This document shows positions 23,011-37,177 of a stretch of 64,000 bases of DNA, piece by piece. Where the stretch lies: positions 59,291,740 to 59,355,739 of the forward strand of contig OY776134.1 of NCBI GenBank assembly GCA_963675135.1, given 5' to 3'. How positions within the stretch are numbered: position 1 is the first letter of the stretch; every line of letters starts with the position of its first letter. The translations under genes were made by a program, and so were the position numbers. This stretch comes from Galeopsis tetrahit (taxonomy: Eukaryota > Streptophyta > Magnoliopsida > Lamiales > Lamiaceae). The notes beneath the pieces were generated by a model. That model saw only the letters and a list, made by a program, of their open reading frames with translations, had not been told where the DNA came from and ran no database searches.

Positions 23011-23742
23011 CTTATAGTAGGATTATTTTTACATATTTTTTAAAAAAGAGTCCACACATCATCATAGTTGTTCAATAAAAATTTAAAAAGTAATCCCGAT
23101 TCTATCCTCGCAGCAGAAGTAGCAATCGCAATTGGAATTGAAAAATGTAAAGAATTTCAGATGATTTTTTTTCGTGTATTTGCTCTGATTCCAAACAGAC
23201 AACGTACTTAAGTCATTATGGAGTGAAGAAATTTTCCAGGGTTTGAAAGTTTTCAAGTGTGGAATATCAGACACATCTCAAGAGATTTAAATGGATTAAC
23301 TCATAAGGTAGCACAAATGATTGTCCACCCTCCAAACCCTCACAATTAGATTGAAGTTGACGTCCCAGAATAGATTAAGGATCTTGCACAAATTACTTTG
23401 CTTCACATTGATTGATTTTGATCCTTCTTTGTGTCGTAAAAAAAATTAAATAACAAACAATTTAAAAATATTGCCCGAAATCTTCTGATGTGATATGTAA
23501 ATTGCATGAAAACCTAGTTTATCTATGTATTATTTGCTTCCAGGGACAATAGGTTGTGCCCATTGGCATTAGTGTAGAAATAAAACTAGCACCTAATCTT
23601 TTACAAATTTTAAAAATTGCCCCAATTTTAATATCTAAATCATTTGTGCATTCGTAAAGATTTTTTAAAATAAAAGAACAATATGGTCATGCTAAACTTC
23701 TTTAAAAAAATGAGATGTGAGTGTGACGCTACAAATACAACT
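23011..23742. other. AT-rich spacer
   Basis: Nothing recognisable apart from the probable 3' untranslated region of the minus-strand POLAR-like gene at its right edge. Confidence 0.4.
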
Positions 23743-26700
23743 TTAACTTTCATGAATTGACAAGAATGCCCTTTGAGCTTTCAAAAGGGCAGGAGAACCT
23801 TGCCTAGCTTTCTCTACTATTTGCCTAATCAAAAGCCTCTCCATCTCATTCTCCTCACCATCTTCACTCCCATCCCTACTGCTACACATAACATCATTCA
23901 ATACAGTGTTATCAACATCATCCTCGTCTACGCGACAAAATGACGTTTCTAGCCTCTCATTCGAAGCTAAATATAGTTGTTTCGTAAAACTACTATTTAA
24001 CCAACCATTCTCAAGATCCTCTCTCTGTGGATGAAAGACTTCTCGATTGCTTTGTTCTTCATCCGACTCAGATACCTTTGTAAACGCATCGTATGCCTCA
24101 TTGATGACAATGGGCTTGTCTGTAGCATCCGGGCTTTCATGGTCTGTTTTATGGCCCAAGACCTCCATGGATTTGATCTTTCTCTCAGTGTGTTCAAGGG
24201 CTATCTCAAGTTCCTTCACACGTTCTTCTAATCTTGATTGGATCACTTCATGTAATCGTAAACTCAGCTCTCTGGGAGAAACTGAATAGTGAGCAGAGTG
24301 AGGGGTGGAAATGTTGCTGCTGTTTTCTTCCTTTTCAGCATCAGTTTCTTCTGTTTCCATCACGAATAGATCAGCTTTCAGCTCCCCCTCAATAATACAT
24401 GGAACAAAATCTGGATCAAGCTGCAATGCAAGAAGTATAACTCGTCAATTATACAATTACAGCATCCTAGGAATTTGGTGGATCCAATTGTAAAAGCAGT
24501 TGTTATACATGAAAAAAAAAAAAAAAAAGGAAAATGTTTTTTTAGTCCTGTAAGTTTGTCCATTTCTTGCTTTCCGAAATTGAATTTCGTCATATTAACT
24601 TTCAAAATTCAACTTTTTAGTCATTTGACCAGCTACAGCTGGATATTAACCAGTTTTGAAAGTTAACAAGACAAAATGTAGAATTTTGAAAGTCAACAGG
24701 ACAAAATTCAATTCACGAAAGTGGAGTATCCTGAAAGCAAAAATGGGCAAACTTACAGGAGTGAAAAATATCCTTTGCCTGAAAATATGATAACTTTAAG
24801 CTTTCTTTATCAGATACCGCTTAGAAGTTTGCAGACAATGGGCTTCATTAAAATCCAGATTCTCTTTTAATTCAAGTATTATACGCATTGAAAAAAGATC
24901 TAACTTAAGAAAACACATGCCTTCTATAATAATACATGCATACTTGATAGGAAATTATATGAGAATATCCGAAGAAAACAACGCATGTTCATGATAGACT
25001 TACCTCAGCTACATCAGATAGTTTTCCTTCTAATCCAGATGAGTTCATGTTTGATTCCAGCCGATCAAGTTCAGCTTCAAGCTCTGCTTCGATTTTCCTC
25101 AAAGATTCTGCTTTAGTACTCTGATCATTATTTACATCATTCTGTTCAAGGGATAAAATTTGCATATCATCATCAAAGCAAGAATCTTTATGCACCGAAG
25201 ATTCATAATCCTCCACGCTAAGCTCCTTCACGGTTAATGCATCTTTCATTTCAAGTTCCTCTTGCAAATCTTGAACTAGGCTCTCGCTTTGCTTTAATGA
25301 TTTCCTCAACTTGTCAATTTCTCGGTCATTGCCCGATAAAGAATATGATATGCCCATAGTCAATCCAAGGAAGAAAAGAAGAATGCCGTTCAACGATCCT
25401 GAAAATGGGAGAATAAAGGGCTAAAATGTAAATATAATACTAGCAGCATTTTAACTACAGTATTAGGGAGATCCATAAAGTTAAAAAACATTCTGTTTTC
25501 TTTACAGTGCCAGAGACACGAAGGGTGGTGTTTGTTTATGGCCCCCACACCACATTTTTATTTCAAATCAAAATCCTCGTTTGTCAAATCGGATTTTAGA
25601 ATAGGATTTCCAATACACAATCAAAAAGAACAATCTATCTCCCACTTTTTAATTATTATTATTATCTACCCAACTCAACACCCTCTCTGGCTCTATCCTC
25701 TTTTTTACTTTACACACTCTCTCCTTTTTCAAAATCTTACCCTACCAAATCATACAAAATCTACACTCCCAAATACATCTTTTACTATTCATCAAATCCA
25801 CCTACTGGATTTCAAATCCAATCGAACACTGGAAAAAACCCAAGATTTCAAATGCCTAAAATGGTGTACAATTGTTTAATTACAACAAATACAGCAACTA
25901 CATACTCATTTAACTCTGTGATTAAAAAAGAAAAAAAAGGTAAAATTCAAGCTTATTAACCAAGACTAAAAGCATAGGCCAATATCTGAAATTGAGAAAT
26001 AAAATATTCCAGTAATTTCTTTTGGATAAATTACTGTTTTAGGTGTCCTGTTGTTGGAGTGTGCCGAAAAGTGCATATAAACTCACATTTGCACAATAAG
26101 TTAGTAACAACTTCTGCATTTACTATTTCTACCCTAACCATACATTTCCAAGCACAATGCACAAAGTGACTACTTTCTCAATGTATAAATTTGAAATTTA
26201 ATAATATCATGAAACAAAGTAATAAAATCATGAAACAAAGTACTAACCTTGTGCATTACTCTGATTCCCATCAATTACTTTACTGGTATCGCCCCCGACA
26301 AAAAACTGCCCTTTTCCGGATTTAGCTGTAGCATCCATCTCTAAATCAACAGCTACAACACTAGGCAATCTTGGAACACAAATTACAGATTTGTTCTCTT
26401 GTGAATGTGCATCCTTCGATTGCTGAAAATCCCTCGTTCTACTTGATTTACTGGTTCCATCAAGAAAAGGCAAGATAATCGGTTTCTGAGATGGATGGGT
26501 CGAATAAGTATATTCTTCAATCTCTGAGTGTTCCTTGTATAACTGAGCCATAAGACAACTTTCAAGAGAATTACGAGGTTTGATGAATTTACTTTTAATT
26601 CGTCTACTTCCAATCCTACTTCTATTTCGTCTATAACCATCAGAAAATCTAATAGAAGGCTGAGAAACCGAATCGCTAGTAATATCTTCAACATCTTCTA

Positions 26701-26995
26701 TCTTGAAAAGGCCAGCTAAAGAATTTGACTCAGAAACCATACCCAAACACGCAAAGTTATCCAACTGTATCAGATTTTCACCTTCAAATCCACTAGTAGA
26801 AGCATCGTGATAAGCATGTTCTCTTTGTTCACAAACTTCTTCCTCAAACTGTAGATTTCTGGAAGGATCAGGTCTAATAAAATGGAGTTTATCAGATGAT
26901 AAATCCGACGAATTATGATCACGCGTTCTAAGATTCTTCAAACGCTGAGCTACAAAACCAGCGCCAGCAGCCGCAGCAAACATCCAGACATCCAT
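23743..26995 (-). CDS. POLAR-like membrane/coiled-coil protein
   Basis: Three coding exons, 26995-26248, 25398-25004 and 24420-23743, join in phase to 606 residues. The N-terminus MDVWMFAAAAGAGFVAQ is hydrophobic and anchor-like. A second hydrophobic stretch (ILLFFLGLTMGISYSL, about residues 254-270) opens exon 2. A coiled coil follows (LRKSLKQSESLVQDLQEELE, then KIEAELEAELDRLESNMNSS). Exon 3 has ELSLRLHEVIQSRLEERVKE, then LEIALEHTERKIKSMEV. This order matches, by recall, proteins related to POLAR, which marks the cortex of dividing stomatal-lineage cells; whether this member is polar is unknown. Introns hold MITE-like sequence. It is divergent from the mitochondrial carrier gene. Confidence 0.8.
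24537..24775. repeat. Dispersed repeat family B, copy 2 (POLAR-like intron 2)
   Basis: The ends are inverted: ttagtcctgtaagtttg on the left, caaacttacaggagtg on the right. The inside resembles 2070-2265. This is the more complete copy and looks like a MITE of about 240 bp. Confidence 0.6.
25520..25835. repeat. Possible MITE in POLAR-like intron 1
   Basis: The left side has ggtggtgtttg and the right side ggatttcaaatccaatcgaacact, with a CT-rich core of the kind seen in PIF or hAT MITEs. Terminal repeats pair only weakly. Confidence 0.3.
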
Positions 26996-28041
26996 TCCTA
27001 AGTAATGTAAAACAAAGTTCAGAGTTCTAACCTAGTTCAAATATATGGAAGTGTTTGATTCTTAGTAGCAAGAACCAGTTTATATGTCACAAAATCAGAA
27101 ACCACATATTCAAAAAAAGCTCATGAGCACCAAAGAATTGCAAAATGTGCTTCTAAAAAACAAAACAAACCAAAAATTGCTAAAACCCATCAAGATTAGA
27201 ATTTGACAAAACAAAAATTGCCTACCCAACAGCATAGTAATTACAAATTCGAAACAATAAATGAGAAGCCAAAGCTAAAAAAAAACTCACTTATTCATCA
27301 GATGTTGACATCCAAATGCAGAAAGAGTCAATCAGCTGGGTGGATTTCATAAATGTCAACTGCCCAAGGATACGGTAAGTAGAGAGAAATTCAAGAAAAC
27401 CTAATAAAAATTCATCTGCGGAAATGCTATCAAGAGAGAGAATCGAGCCCTATTGTTCTTTTTCGTTTTCTTTTCGAGATTTTGGGTAGAACCCTATTGA
27501 AAGATACGCAGGAGCTGCGAAACCCCATCAAGAAAGAGGGCCCATTTTCCCTACCAAACGAATGAAAAACTTAGTAACAAAGCATAAAGGTGTGATTTTG
27601 ATGAGTGAAGACGATAAAGATTTGCCCCAACAATGTTTTGATGTTCCCCACACTCGCTCTCTAAAGACATAAAGTTGTGCATTAATTGGTACAGCTGGTC
27701 ATGTGAAGTTAAAAATTTCCCCTTTTTAAACTTTTTTATTTCGAAACATCAAAATTCGAAAGAATTAATATTAGGGCACCGCTAAATATTAGGGCAGTTA
27801 AATGTTGTGCTGCTTTCTTTTATACTTCCATCCCAATATTTATTTATTTTCCTGTACAACAAGAAACAAGAAATGTCTGCCATTGAAAGTTAAAAAAAAA
27901 GTATGTACATTTTTTAAAAATAAAAAGAGAAATTAAAAAAAAAAAAAAAATTGGGTATTTTTTTTCTGGCTGAACGCTTGGTGAGGTGTTCTTAAGATTT
28001 TTGGTAAACCCAGTAAGCCCTAAACTTGAAACAAAACATCC
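26996..28041. promoter_or_regulatory. Divergent upstream region, POLAR-like / carrier
   Basis: About 1.05 kb separates two divergent start codons. The POLAR-like side probably includes a 5' leader with CT-rich tracts near 27420-27660. No TATA box was assigned. Confidence 0.4.
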
Positions 28042-31000
28042 ATGGCTCTCAACCTCTCGACTCCCCACGAAAAGGAGAAAAATCATATGCTCAGCCGCTC
28101 AAACAAAAATCAATTCTTTGGTACAGCTAATTCAGCTCAAAAGGATTGTTTAATTAATCAATGTGAAAATGCACCGTTTGCAACTGATCAATGATTGATT
28201 AATATGAATTGCTTCGAAGGTGTTTGATTAATTTCCATTCCGACCTTTGCAGTTTGGAGGGAGTTTCTATGGGGTGCAATTGCAGGCGCTTTTGGAGAAG
28301 GAGTAATGCATCCCGTTGATACCATTAAGACACGCATACAGAGCCAAGCCGTTTTCATTGGACGCAAGGTGCTCTCTCCCTTAATATTGAAATTACTGGG
28401 AAGTATTCTCACAATCTCACACACACATTTCATTTTTTGTTGGTTCCAGAATCAGATTAGTGCGGTACGAGTGGTTCGAGCTGTTTGGGCTACGGATGGT
28501 TTGGCTGGTAAATGGAATTTCGTACTCTCATTTTTTTTTCCCGTATAGTTCTGCTTTGATTCGTCTGTGTGAGTTGTATACTTGGTAGATTTATGGGTTT
28601 GCTGTGTATTACATTTTGTACTCAAGTTAAGATTGTAATCTTGGATAGGTTTTTACAGAGGAATAGCACCTGGGGTACTGGGATCTCTTGCTACTGGAGC
28701 TACTTACTTTGGAGTCATAGAGTCCACCAAAAAATGGATTGAAGAATCTTATCCTAGCTTTAATGATCACTGGGCACATTTCATATCTGGAGCAATAGGT
28801 AATTTTATCGCCAACGAGCACATTTGATAAAATTTTGAAACCTTTTTCGTCATGAGTATTTTAATATGGTCTTGCCTTGAGTGATTCACTAACAATTTCT
28901 GCTATTTCTTTATGGTGATCAGGAGATACACTTGGCTCCTTCATATACGTTCCTTGCGAAGTGATGAAGCAACGGATGCAAGTTCAGGGCTCAAAGAAGT
29001 ACTGGACATCTGTTATGGTAAAAGAAGGCTCTCTGGCAAAACCTGGTATGCCTATATATGGCTACTATTCTGGAATGTTTGACGCTGGGTGCTCAATATG
29101 GAAGGAACAAGGGCTGAGAGGACTGTATGCAGGGTATATAATGCCTAAATCTTGACTTTTTTGCTAGACGAGTTGTGTATAATGCTTTTACATTTCATAT
29201 ATGATCTATTTGAAACATCCCAGTTCAAATAATGGAGTAGGAAACTAGAGAAATTCATTTACATCCTATTTCCCCATGCCGTTCCATTGAACTTGGCTAA
29301 TCACTATGTCTGTTGAGACCAAAGATACCTCGTCTAGATTAGTATTGTTTAAGGGCAGAACAAAATTTATAAGTGAAGGTGGTATTCAGTTTTATATGTG
29401 TAGGTGATATTCATATGTACTGCTGTACCGTGTAACAGAAAGTTAAATAATACTGTATTGATCAGTCATTCAACTTTATGTTTTGCAATTTATAGCTGTA
29501 TAAGTTATGTCTGTCTATGTTCCAATGTTTTTTCAGAGAAGCAAATGCAAATGTTGTTTACCATCTTGATTATCTTGAAGATTGAATGTCTAACTGTATA
29601 TTGTTGCAGATACTGGTCCACACTTGCAAGGGACATTCCATTTGCTGGCCTTATGGTATCAATTTTTCTGATTGATCTTCATTCATATAAATACATTGAT
29701 TTACTTAAATACATTGGTTGCACCACTTACTAACCTACGATCGGGCGGAGATCTCACCATGTTCAGTTTTTAATACATAATTGATTAAATATGTTCACAA
29801 TCCTAATATTATGTTAATTGTACATAATATTGTCATATTATGTGATCACATTGGTTGCACACTTCTTAAATTACAATCAGGTGGAAATCTCACCTTGTTT
29901 AATTTTTTACTGTGATAGTTGATTAGGAATGTTCACAGTCCTAATGTTGAGTTAGTCTATATGTAGTATGGAAATATTATGTAATCTTCCTAAAATGGAT
30001 TCTCACTTTATGTTTGTCATAGATGAACTTGTACAGAAAAAATTCCAAAATTACTGAAAATTTATGTCAGATTTCTTATACTTATCAGTTCTTATTGACA
30101 CAAATTTATGTCAATTTTATATATGTTTTGGTACATTTATTTTCTAACATCATATAATGTTCTTTAAATATTTTGTGTGCAGGTTACCTTTTATGAAGCT
30201 TTTAAGAACATTGCACAGTATGGGAAAAAAAAATATTCCCCCAATGCAGATTTCCTTAGTAATAGTTCTTTTGAAGGGCTTTTATTGGGAGGATTATCTG
30301 GCGGTACGTATGTTGTTTTAAATTACATAGCTAATTTTGAAGTTGGCAACTGGCTAACATCATTCTCAGAAGTTGTAACTTAGAATATTCTTTTCGTATT
30401 CCAGGTTTGAGTGCATTTCTTACAACTCCTCTAGATGTTATGAAAACCAGATTGCAAGTGCAGGGGACGACCATTAGGTATCAGTTATTAATCTTGGAAA
30501 TATGATGATGTCAGTTTAGTTAACTTTTTTTTTCTTCATATCATGGAGACAATACAACTTTAACACTTATGATTGCTTAAACTCTGAAAGTGCATTGTTT
30601 TTGTATTGAACCTTCTAATAAATTGATAATAAACGCATGGGTGCTCTTCTTTTGCCTCTTTTGTATTCTGGACTTGCACTATCCTAACTTAGCAGACGCT
30701 TGGTTCAAAATTCTTCTATGAGAATGAGGATGAGATAATTGTAGTGATCAATGAGAATAAAAGATAATCAATTCACATTCTTATACTTCGTACTGGCAAT
30801 GAGACTCAAAAGAAGTTACTCATTATCCCATTTTGATTAAATACCTCCCCTCCTATAATAGTTTCTCTTCAATCATTCCACTATTCTTCAACCAACATTC
30901 GTTTTTTTCTCTCCTCTTATTCCAAAATTAGAGCAAAACACTAACAATGTAACTATCATTCTCGTTGTAATTTACTATTCAATGATTTTCATTATAATTC

Positions 31001-31587
31001 CCACTAAAGAATCTGAACCAAGTGCCCCCTTAGTTTTTTCCAAATAGAGACATTTAGGAAGTGTCCTCTTTCTATATACCAATCCTCTCATGTAGTGAAC
31101 ATCTCCATTAACTTTTATGCTGTTGTATTTCCTGTACTTGAACACCCACCCTAAGGAAGCATCTCATTGTACATAATTTGTCCAAGTTATAATCTCGGAA
31201 TTACCGAATTAGGTAAAGGTTTGTAGTTTAGGACATGCTTCAAGTTTACAGTAGTTTGAATGGTGATTCCAACAATCCAACTCCAGACGTCCCATGTTTT
31301 AAATTTTTAATGACTTATCACCAGGACTGGGGTTTTCATATTTGATACAGATATTATTGAAATAAAAATATTTGTGCAGGTATAAGGGATGGTTGGATGT
31401 TGTGCACAAGGTATGGTGTACTGAAGGAGTGAGAGGGATGTTCAGAGGTGCTGTCCCCAGAATTACATGGTATGTTCCGGCTTCAGCTCTGACTTTCATG
31501 GCCGTAGAATATCTGAGAGAACATCATAGATTGACTACCATATCAATAGACAAGAACAAGTCTCCTGTACAAGAGATCATGTCTTGA
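28042..31587 (+). CDS. Mitochondrial substrate carrier
   Basis: This is a member of the mitochondrial carrier family (SLC25) of six-helix inner-membrane exchangers, closest by recall to Arabidopsis At1g74240, whose substrate is not established. Nine exons: 28042-28120, 28253-28368, 28450-28507, 28649-28798, 28923-29133, 29610-29655, 30183-30303, 30405-30477, 31380-31587; 353 residues in phase. The three carrier repeats show HPVDTIKTR, VPCEVMKQR and TPLDVMKTR, each with downstream (F/L)(Y/F)(R/A)G. Exon 1 encodes a polar 26-residue leader. The start is chosen because only this ATG and donor give the right phase into VWREFLWGAIAGAFGEG. Intron 8 contains a Tourist-like MITE. It is tail-to-tail with the remorin gene. 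Confidence 0.93.
30692..31029. mobile_element. Tourist-like MITE family C, copy 2
   Basis: The right end reads tgaaccaagtgccccc and the left end gcagacgcttggttca, each next to TTA. The interior includes atgagaatgaggatgag, tacttcgtact and caatcattccactattc, as in the copies near 2506 and 63205. Length is about 338 bp, in intron 8 of the carrier gene. Confidence 0.75.
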
Positions 31588-31868
31588 TTTTCATTCTATG
31601 ATCAATCAATTTGTTAACTGATTGATTTTACTAAACCATATCGACGGAGGGGCTAGGAATATGTATATACTGAATCCAGAAAAGCTTTCGACTTGAGAAC
31701 GTTATGCAGATGCTTCAGGTATTTCATGAGCTCAGCATAATTCACTTTTACATTTACTTCCTAGACAAATTAATACCGGATTCACATGAATTCTCATTTT
31801 CGAGTGTTATTAATAGAAGATCAGAAAGTGTTTGTACATTTGTAATTTGTTTAGGCGATTTTGAATAA

Positions 31869-32929
31869 TTAAAAGCAGAAGCAGGTGACAGGAGGTTGCC
31901 CTGTTAATCTCATTTTCCTTGCTTTCTTTTTCACAATTGACTCTTCCTCTTTTCGATTTTCCTCAACTTGTGCTCTTGCTCCGAAGCCTATACGATCAAT
32001 CTTTCCAATCTTCCTCTCGTAATGTTTGGCGTTTCTTGATTTTCGTATATCCACTTCATTCTGTAAAACCAAAAAAACATTAGTTATGAATTTCAGATAC
32101 AAAATTCATTAATTAAAATAAGGGCAAACACCTTTTGTCTTTCCAATTTCTGTCTCTCTCTTAATTTCTTCTCATTTTCCCAAGCTTGAATGTCTGACTG
32201 CACCTTTTCATACCTGCAATGTAGTAATACTCACTAAATATTTGTATAGCTATGATCTTGAATTTATATGTATATATTCAAAATGGGTTTTTGTTTGGAC
32301 AAAATTCTGGATCCGTCCTCGTACCGTTGACGAATCTTTGCTATCTGAGCCTTCTCCCAAGCATCTGCTTTAGAATATGAACTTTTGAGTGTTCTAGGAG
32401 CTTCAGCATTGAAAGACATGGCTGCAGGCCTTAGAGATGGTGCACTCCTTGTATCTTTTATAGATGCCTTTCTTTCTGAACCTAATTTATACCAAAAACA
32501 CAAACAAAATTTCGATAATTGAAAAGACAGATTAATGTTATTGTTAGAACATGTGACTTTCAGAGAATTGAATATAATGTTTGATGCATGATTTCACTAT
32601 TTTGAGAGCCATCTCCAATGTGATACAACAAGCACGTCTAGATGATTTGTTTTTATGAATAAAGTGTGATGATTTGAGGGTGAAGATAAAGTAGTACGAA
32701 TAATGAAATTGGACAATGTTCTCGAATGTGAGATTTAACAGCATTTACAAACTATGGCAATATTACCAGCAGGTCCTTGTGGTGGCCTAAAGGGGTGTTG
32801 TTTAGTGGTTTTTGTTCTTGTAATTTGAACCTTAGAAGAAGTAGTTTCTTCAAGGGAATGTATTGCATGTGCAGAAGCAGCAATTGCAGCTACAAAATGA
32901 TCATCATCACTATCAGCAAAATGTTTCAT
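31869..32929 (-). CDS. Remorin, C-terminal anchored
   Basis: Remorins are plant-only plasma-membrane nanodomain proteins that act in signalling, plasmodesmata and microbe response. Four exons, 32929-32767, 32481-32325, 32213-32132 and 32060-31869, give 197 residues in phase. The N-terminal part is disordered (MKHFADSDDDHF, then a Ser/Thr/Lys-rich stretch). The C-terminal domain runs from SKADAWEKAQIAKIRQRYEK through a Lys/Glu-rich coiled coil (KLRERQKLERQK) to KKKARKMRLTGQPPVTCFCF. The final Cys pair with flanking Phe is the S-acylated membrane anchor typical of the family. A TATATA motif lies on the minus strand near 32965. Confidence 0.92.
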
Positions 32930-35074
32930 TTTAGGTTGTTAATTATGGTAATTATCAACAGTGAATATATAGCATGAAATTATAATGTGTAAAACCAAAC
33001 CCCTAGATTTAACTATGAAAATATATTTGAATAGCAAAAGTACTAGCTTGTGAATAAAGCAAAGAAGTAATTTGTTTCTTTTCTTGCACGATTTAGTTTT
33101 GTCCTGCAGCTCATGCATGCTACGTTGCAATGGAGCAACCGTACGTGCAAGCCATCTTTTCTTCTTTACAAAAAAAGATGACCATTTTATGAATTGCCTA
33201 AACTAATTTCTGTTACTTCTTCTTGCAATATTCTCCTTTCAGCACCTATTGCATGTGTATTAAGGATGTTTTCTCATATATGTAACACAAAAAACACAAA
33301 ATTATAACTGACGATTACATACCATCTTACGTAACTAATTTAACTAATTGATTGTTGTGTTGCATTTGCATTTTGTCTTGGAAACTAAATTTGGTTGTCA
33401 AATCGATATATATTGCTATCTGTAGTTGGATCAATTTTACGGAGTACTATATTTAAAAAAAAAAAAAAAGAGAAAATTATGTGCAATATTACACATGCAA
33501 TACACGTCTAATTAGAATTTAAAACACGCGGATCACGTTCTCTGTAAAACAAAAACTTACAGAACCAGATACTGTACTAGGGTTAAAAACGCGAAGCCAA
33601 AAATGACATATTATAATATAAAAAAGAAAAAAAGAGTGCCCAAAATTGAAAAAAATAAATAAATATTGTGGAACCGAAAGTGATCCAAAGAGACAACAAA
33701 CAAGGACATCTCTCTTAAACTCTCTCAAGCTCTACTCAAGAATATTCAACACAAGTTCTTACAAAATTATACTAAATACTTATTAATTTGCAGTCAAATC
33801 AAAATCACATAAAGTCATCATAAAAATTCTGACTAACAACCGATACCATTAGGAATTGTACCTCCACTACCTCCAAAAGTTGTTAGGTCCATTGAAAGGC
33901 CACAAAGCACACAAAAGGAAGACCCATAGTGATTTTTTTTTTTAAAAATAAAAATAAAAAAGACATCAAACAACAGTTTAAGTATGATTAATGTCATTAA
34001 CCTGGTCAGAACAAAAGGACATGTGAGCTTAATTCCTTGTATTAATTAGATATTTTCTATACTATAGTTTTTGATAACTTTATGCCAATTTGAAATCATT
34101 ATTTTACTTTGTTATGTGAAGGTGTTGAATGAGATACAACTTTATTTGAGAAGTCCATTAATTGATGAGTTCAAAATGATTACACAAGATGATCTGGAGG
34201 TATATTTAATTAATAAGTTTAAAGTCAACCTAAAAGAGCTAGAGCCAACTAATCAATGTAATCATAGGTTGAATGTTGATAATTTATCATATTTCATGTG
34301 TCTAGTCTTTTTTAGCACAAATTCCCAGTGTTGGAATAAAAAATTCCTAAAAAGACAAGTATTGTTTATTCATTGATTGTCTTTTTGTCTATTTTTAGCT
34401 ATGTTTTGTACATTTTTTGTGGTCGACTCTCATTTTGAGGGTGCTTGTTATAGTGTTGCACCAAGTCATGATGTCTAATCAGTTTATGCAAAGAAACAAA
34501 CATTGGGGAAGAAACTGACAATTTAAGTATGAAGAAGGAAGAAGATATTGTGGGTGCAAAAAAGAAGGGTAATAGAAGTGGCAGTGAAGTGGTTATTTGA
34601 TGTACTTACTACTTTTGCACATTTATGTACTTCACTTTTTTGGACTACTTTTTTTTAAAATGGTTTTTGCCTTAGAATAGTGACAAATTATCTATGAGTT
34701 TTTGCCCAGTTTTGTGTAATGTAGAATTGAGTAGATTAACTTGTACCAATTTTGTGGAATTGTGCAAACATGTTTTGCATTCTCATCAATTTTGTGAAAT
34801 TGTGCAAACATGAATTGCATACGCATAAAATTGTACTGTACTCATAAAATTTCATACGCAATAAGGTTGCATACTCAATAAACATGAATATGATGACAAT
34901 TTTTATTTATTTAATACTGAAAATAAGAATGATACATACATGAACAACCTATCTAATAAATTTTCCCAATATTAGAGGAAGAATGGTTCAATGTTTTGCT
35001 AGATACCCATGTGCCCACTCATACTCAAAGTCACAATGATCAAGCCACTTGATCAATCTTTCAAAAAAAAATAA

Positions 35075-35116
<42 letters not shown>

Positions 35117-37177
35117 ACTCATCCATTAGATCATTTTTTTTTTATTTTTTTTTTAATTTTGCAAGGATTGAATGGTGCACTTTGCTCTTGTCTCTTGGGG
35201 GATATGAGAGGATCCATTCAAAAAAGTTATACTCACCACCACCTCTCTATAAAAACAAGAACCCACAAATTATATTGTGTAACATAAATTAACACATTGA
35301 GAATAGATATCGAATTCAATAATAATTTTCAAACTTACCCTTTAATCATTACAACTATGGACCGAATTGTCCTCAGTCCAAATAATACACAATCGAACAT
35401 CTTTTTCATAGTAACAATGTACCAACCTTGTCCCAGACATTGAAAATGACGAAGCGGACGACATTGTAGCGGGAATTGCAAAAACACAATTTGGGATCGG
35501 TATGGGTATGGTGTGGTATTGATTCAATTGAATTCGATCGGGTTGAGATTGAAAATTAGACGCAATTTATTAGGGATTTAGAGATTTTAGTTTGATGAAT
35601 ATTCTCAATTTTTTGGAACCGATTAATAGGGGTGTGCAACGGTCGATTTTGTTAACAAAATCGCCCGTAAACTGTAAATCAAAGTATAAATCAATTTTTT
35701 TTTTCAAAATCGTAAATCAAACCGTGTTTATAAAAATCGTTCGATTTGAAATTGAAATATTTCAATTGATTCGGTCGATTTTTTGGTCGAACTGAAATTT
35801 TGCTGATTTTTTTCTACATAATAATTAATAAACAGATTAAACGTAATCTCAATAGAAAAAATCTATATAATATTTATTTATATAATATATAATATTAGTT
35901 CAGTTTGGTTAAATTTTCTCATTAGGCATCTTCAATCATTGGACTCAAATTGCCACTAAAATCTTCAAATTGTCATCAAATTTGAATCAAATAGTAAAAT
36001 CATCTACAACCAATCCATTGAACTCAAATTTTAATTCAATTGGAATATTCTCTTAAAATATTGTTAATCTTATTTTTTTATTTTCAATTTTATCAAATAT
36101 TTATAATTAAATATATAAATTCATATTTACATTTAAATTATTAATTATAAATTACAAATTTAATTTACATAAAAAAATTCATAAAACATTAAATCATTTG
36201 AGTGTGAATTTTATAAAATAATAAAACAATAAATTTATAAAATTATTAGACAATAAAGGAGTAATAAAGTAAAAAAAAAAAAAGGCAAAAAAAAAAAAAT
36301 TGCAGCCATATTTGAGTTGGTACTTGGTAGCAAATTTTCCACCAAAAATTGATTTGTGGCAATTTGCTACACAATTTGAGTTTCCATCGGAAAGGAAAAT
36401 GGAGGTAAATTGTCATTTTGCCTCTTAGTAAAAATCGAAAAGTGAACCATAAAAAAAAATCAACTCTTATAACCGAAAACCAAATCGTAAATAAAATATC
36501 GAATCATATTTAATGGTTCGATAGGTCTAAACCATAATTTGCACTACGATTATGACTAATTTTAATATTGAATAAACTGAAATAACGTGTTTTTTGTGTT
36601 AAAAATTGGGGGTGAGAAGTAAGCAGTTTTCCCATGTTGATATGCAGCATTTTATTCTTTCTTTAAGATCGAATATCACGTAACTGGAATACTGAATTTT
36701 ATAAGCATAAAAAACTGATATATATCTGGTTATAAAGAAGTAGTAATATGAATATCTAAATCGAAACAGTGTGGGCTGATTAAACCTCAGCCAAGTGATG
36801 TTGATTGAAGTGAAAATCAGTCAATTGCCCAAAATTAAATGTTGAGAATCTTACCAAACACACATTCTTATATGTATAAAAACAGCTGTCGCGATCGGCG
36901 GTGAAGGTAGACTCTGTCGAGTACAATAGAAATTGCAATTCCAACCTTATTCAATTAATTAAACCCCCCCTTGTTTGTCAACATGTCTCCCCCACTCCCA
37001 CCTTTTGACAAACCCACTTCATCTCTCGCCTCCTAAATCCTTCAATTTTAATGAAATCTGACACTAACCCATTTTTAATCTCCTTCTTAATCTCGAAAAT
37101 AGTTCAAGAAAACCAAGAATCTTTGCATTTGGTGATGAGGGGTGTGCTCTGTTCGTTGCAAATGTTTGATTTCTGAG
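32930..37177. other. Long AT-rich spacer, 33-37 kb
   Basis: No gene is supported. The part 33100-35000 has no recognisable domain. A (TA)n tract is at 35080-35114. From about 35629 (ggggtgtgcaacggtcg) to about 36545 (ccataatttgcac) the sequence, rich in aaatcg-type words, looks like a non-autonomous element with a further insertion at about 35930-36430 (caaattgccac ... gtggcaatttg inverted). The promoter of the GH79 gene lies at the right edge; the stretch 36960-37080 is CT-rich like a leader. Confidence 0.4.
35080..35114. repeat. (TA)n microsatellite
   Basis: Perfect alternating AT run of about 35 bases. Confidence 0.95.

Noticed and set aside
28301..28433. Minus-strand frames over the carrier and other exons
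   Set aside because: They are shadows of coding exons on the other strand.
34071..34376. Open frame with QLYLRSPLIDE, slightly like the end of hAT transposases
   Set aside because: The match is only a few residues, with no flanking domain and no terminal repeats.
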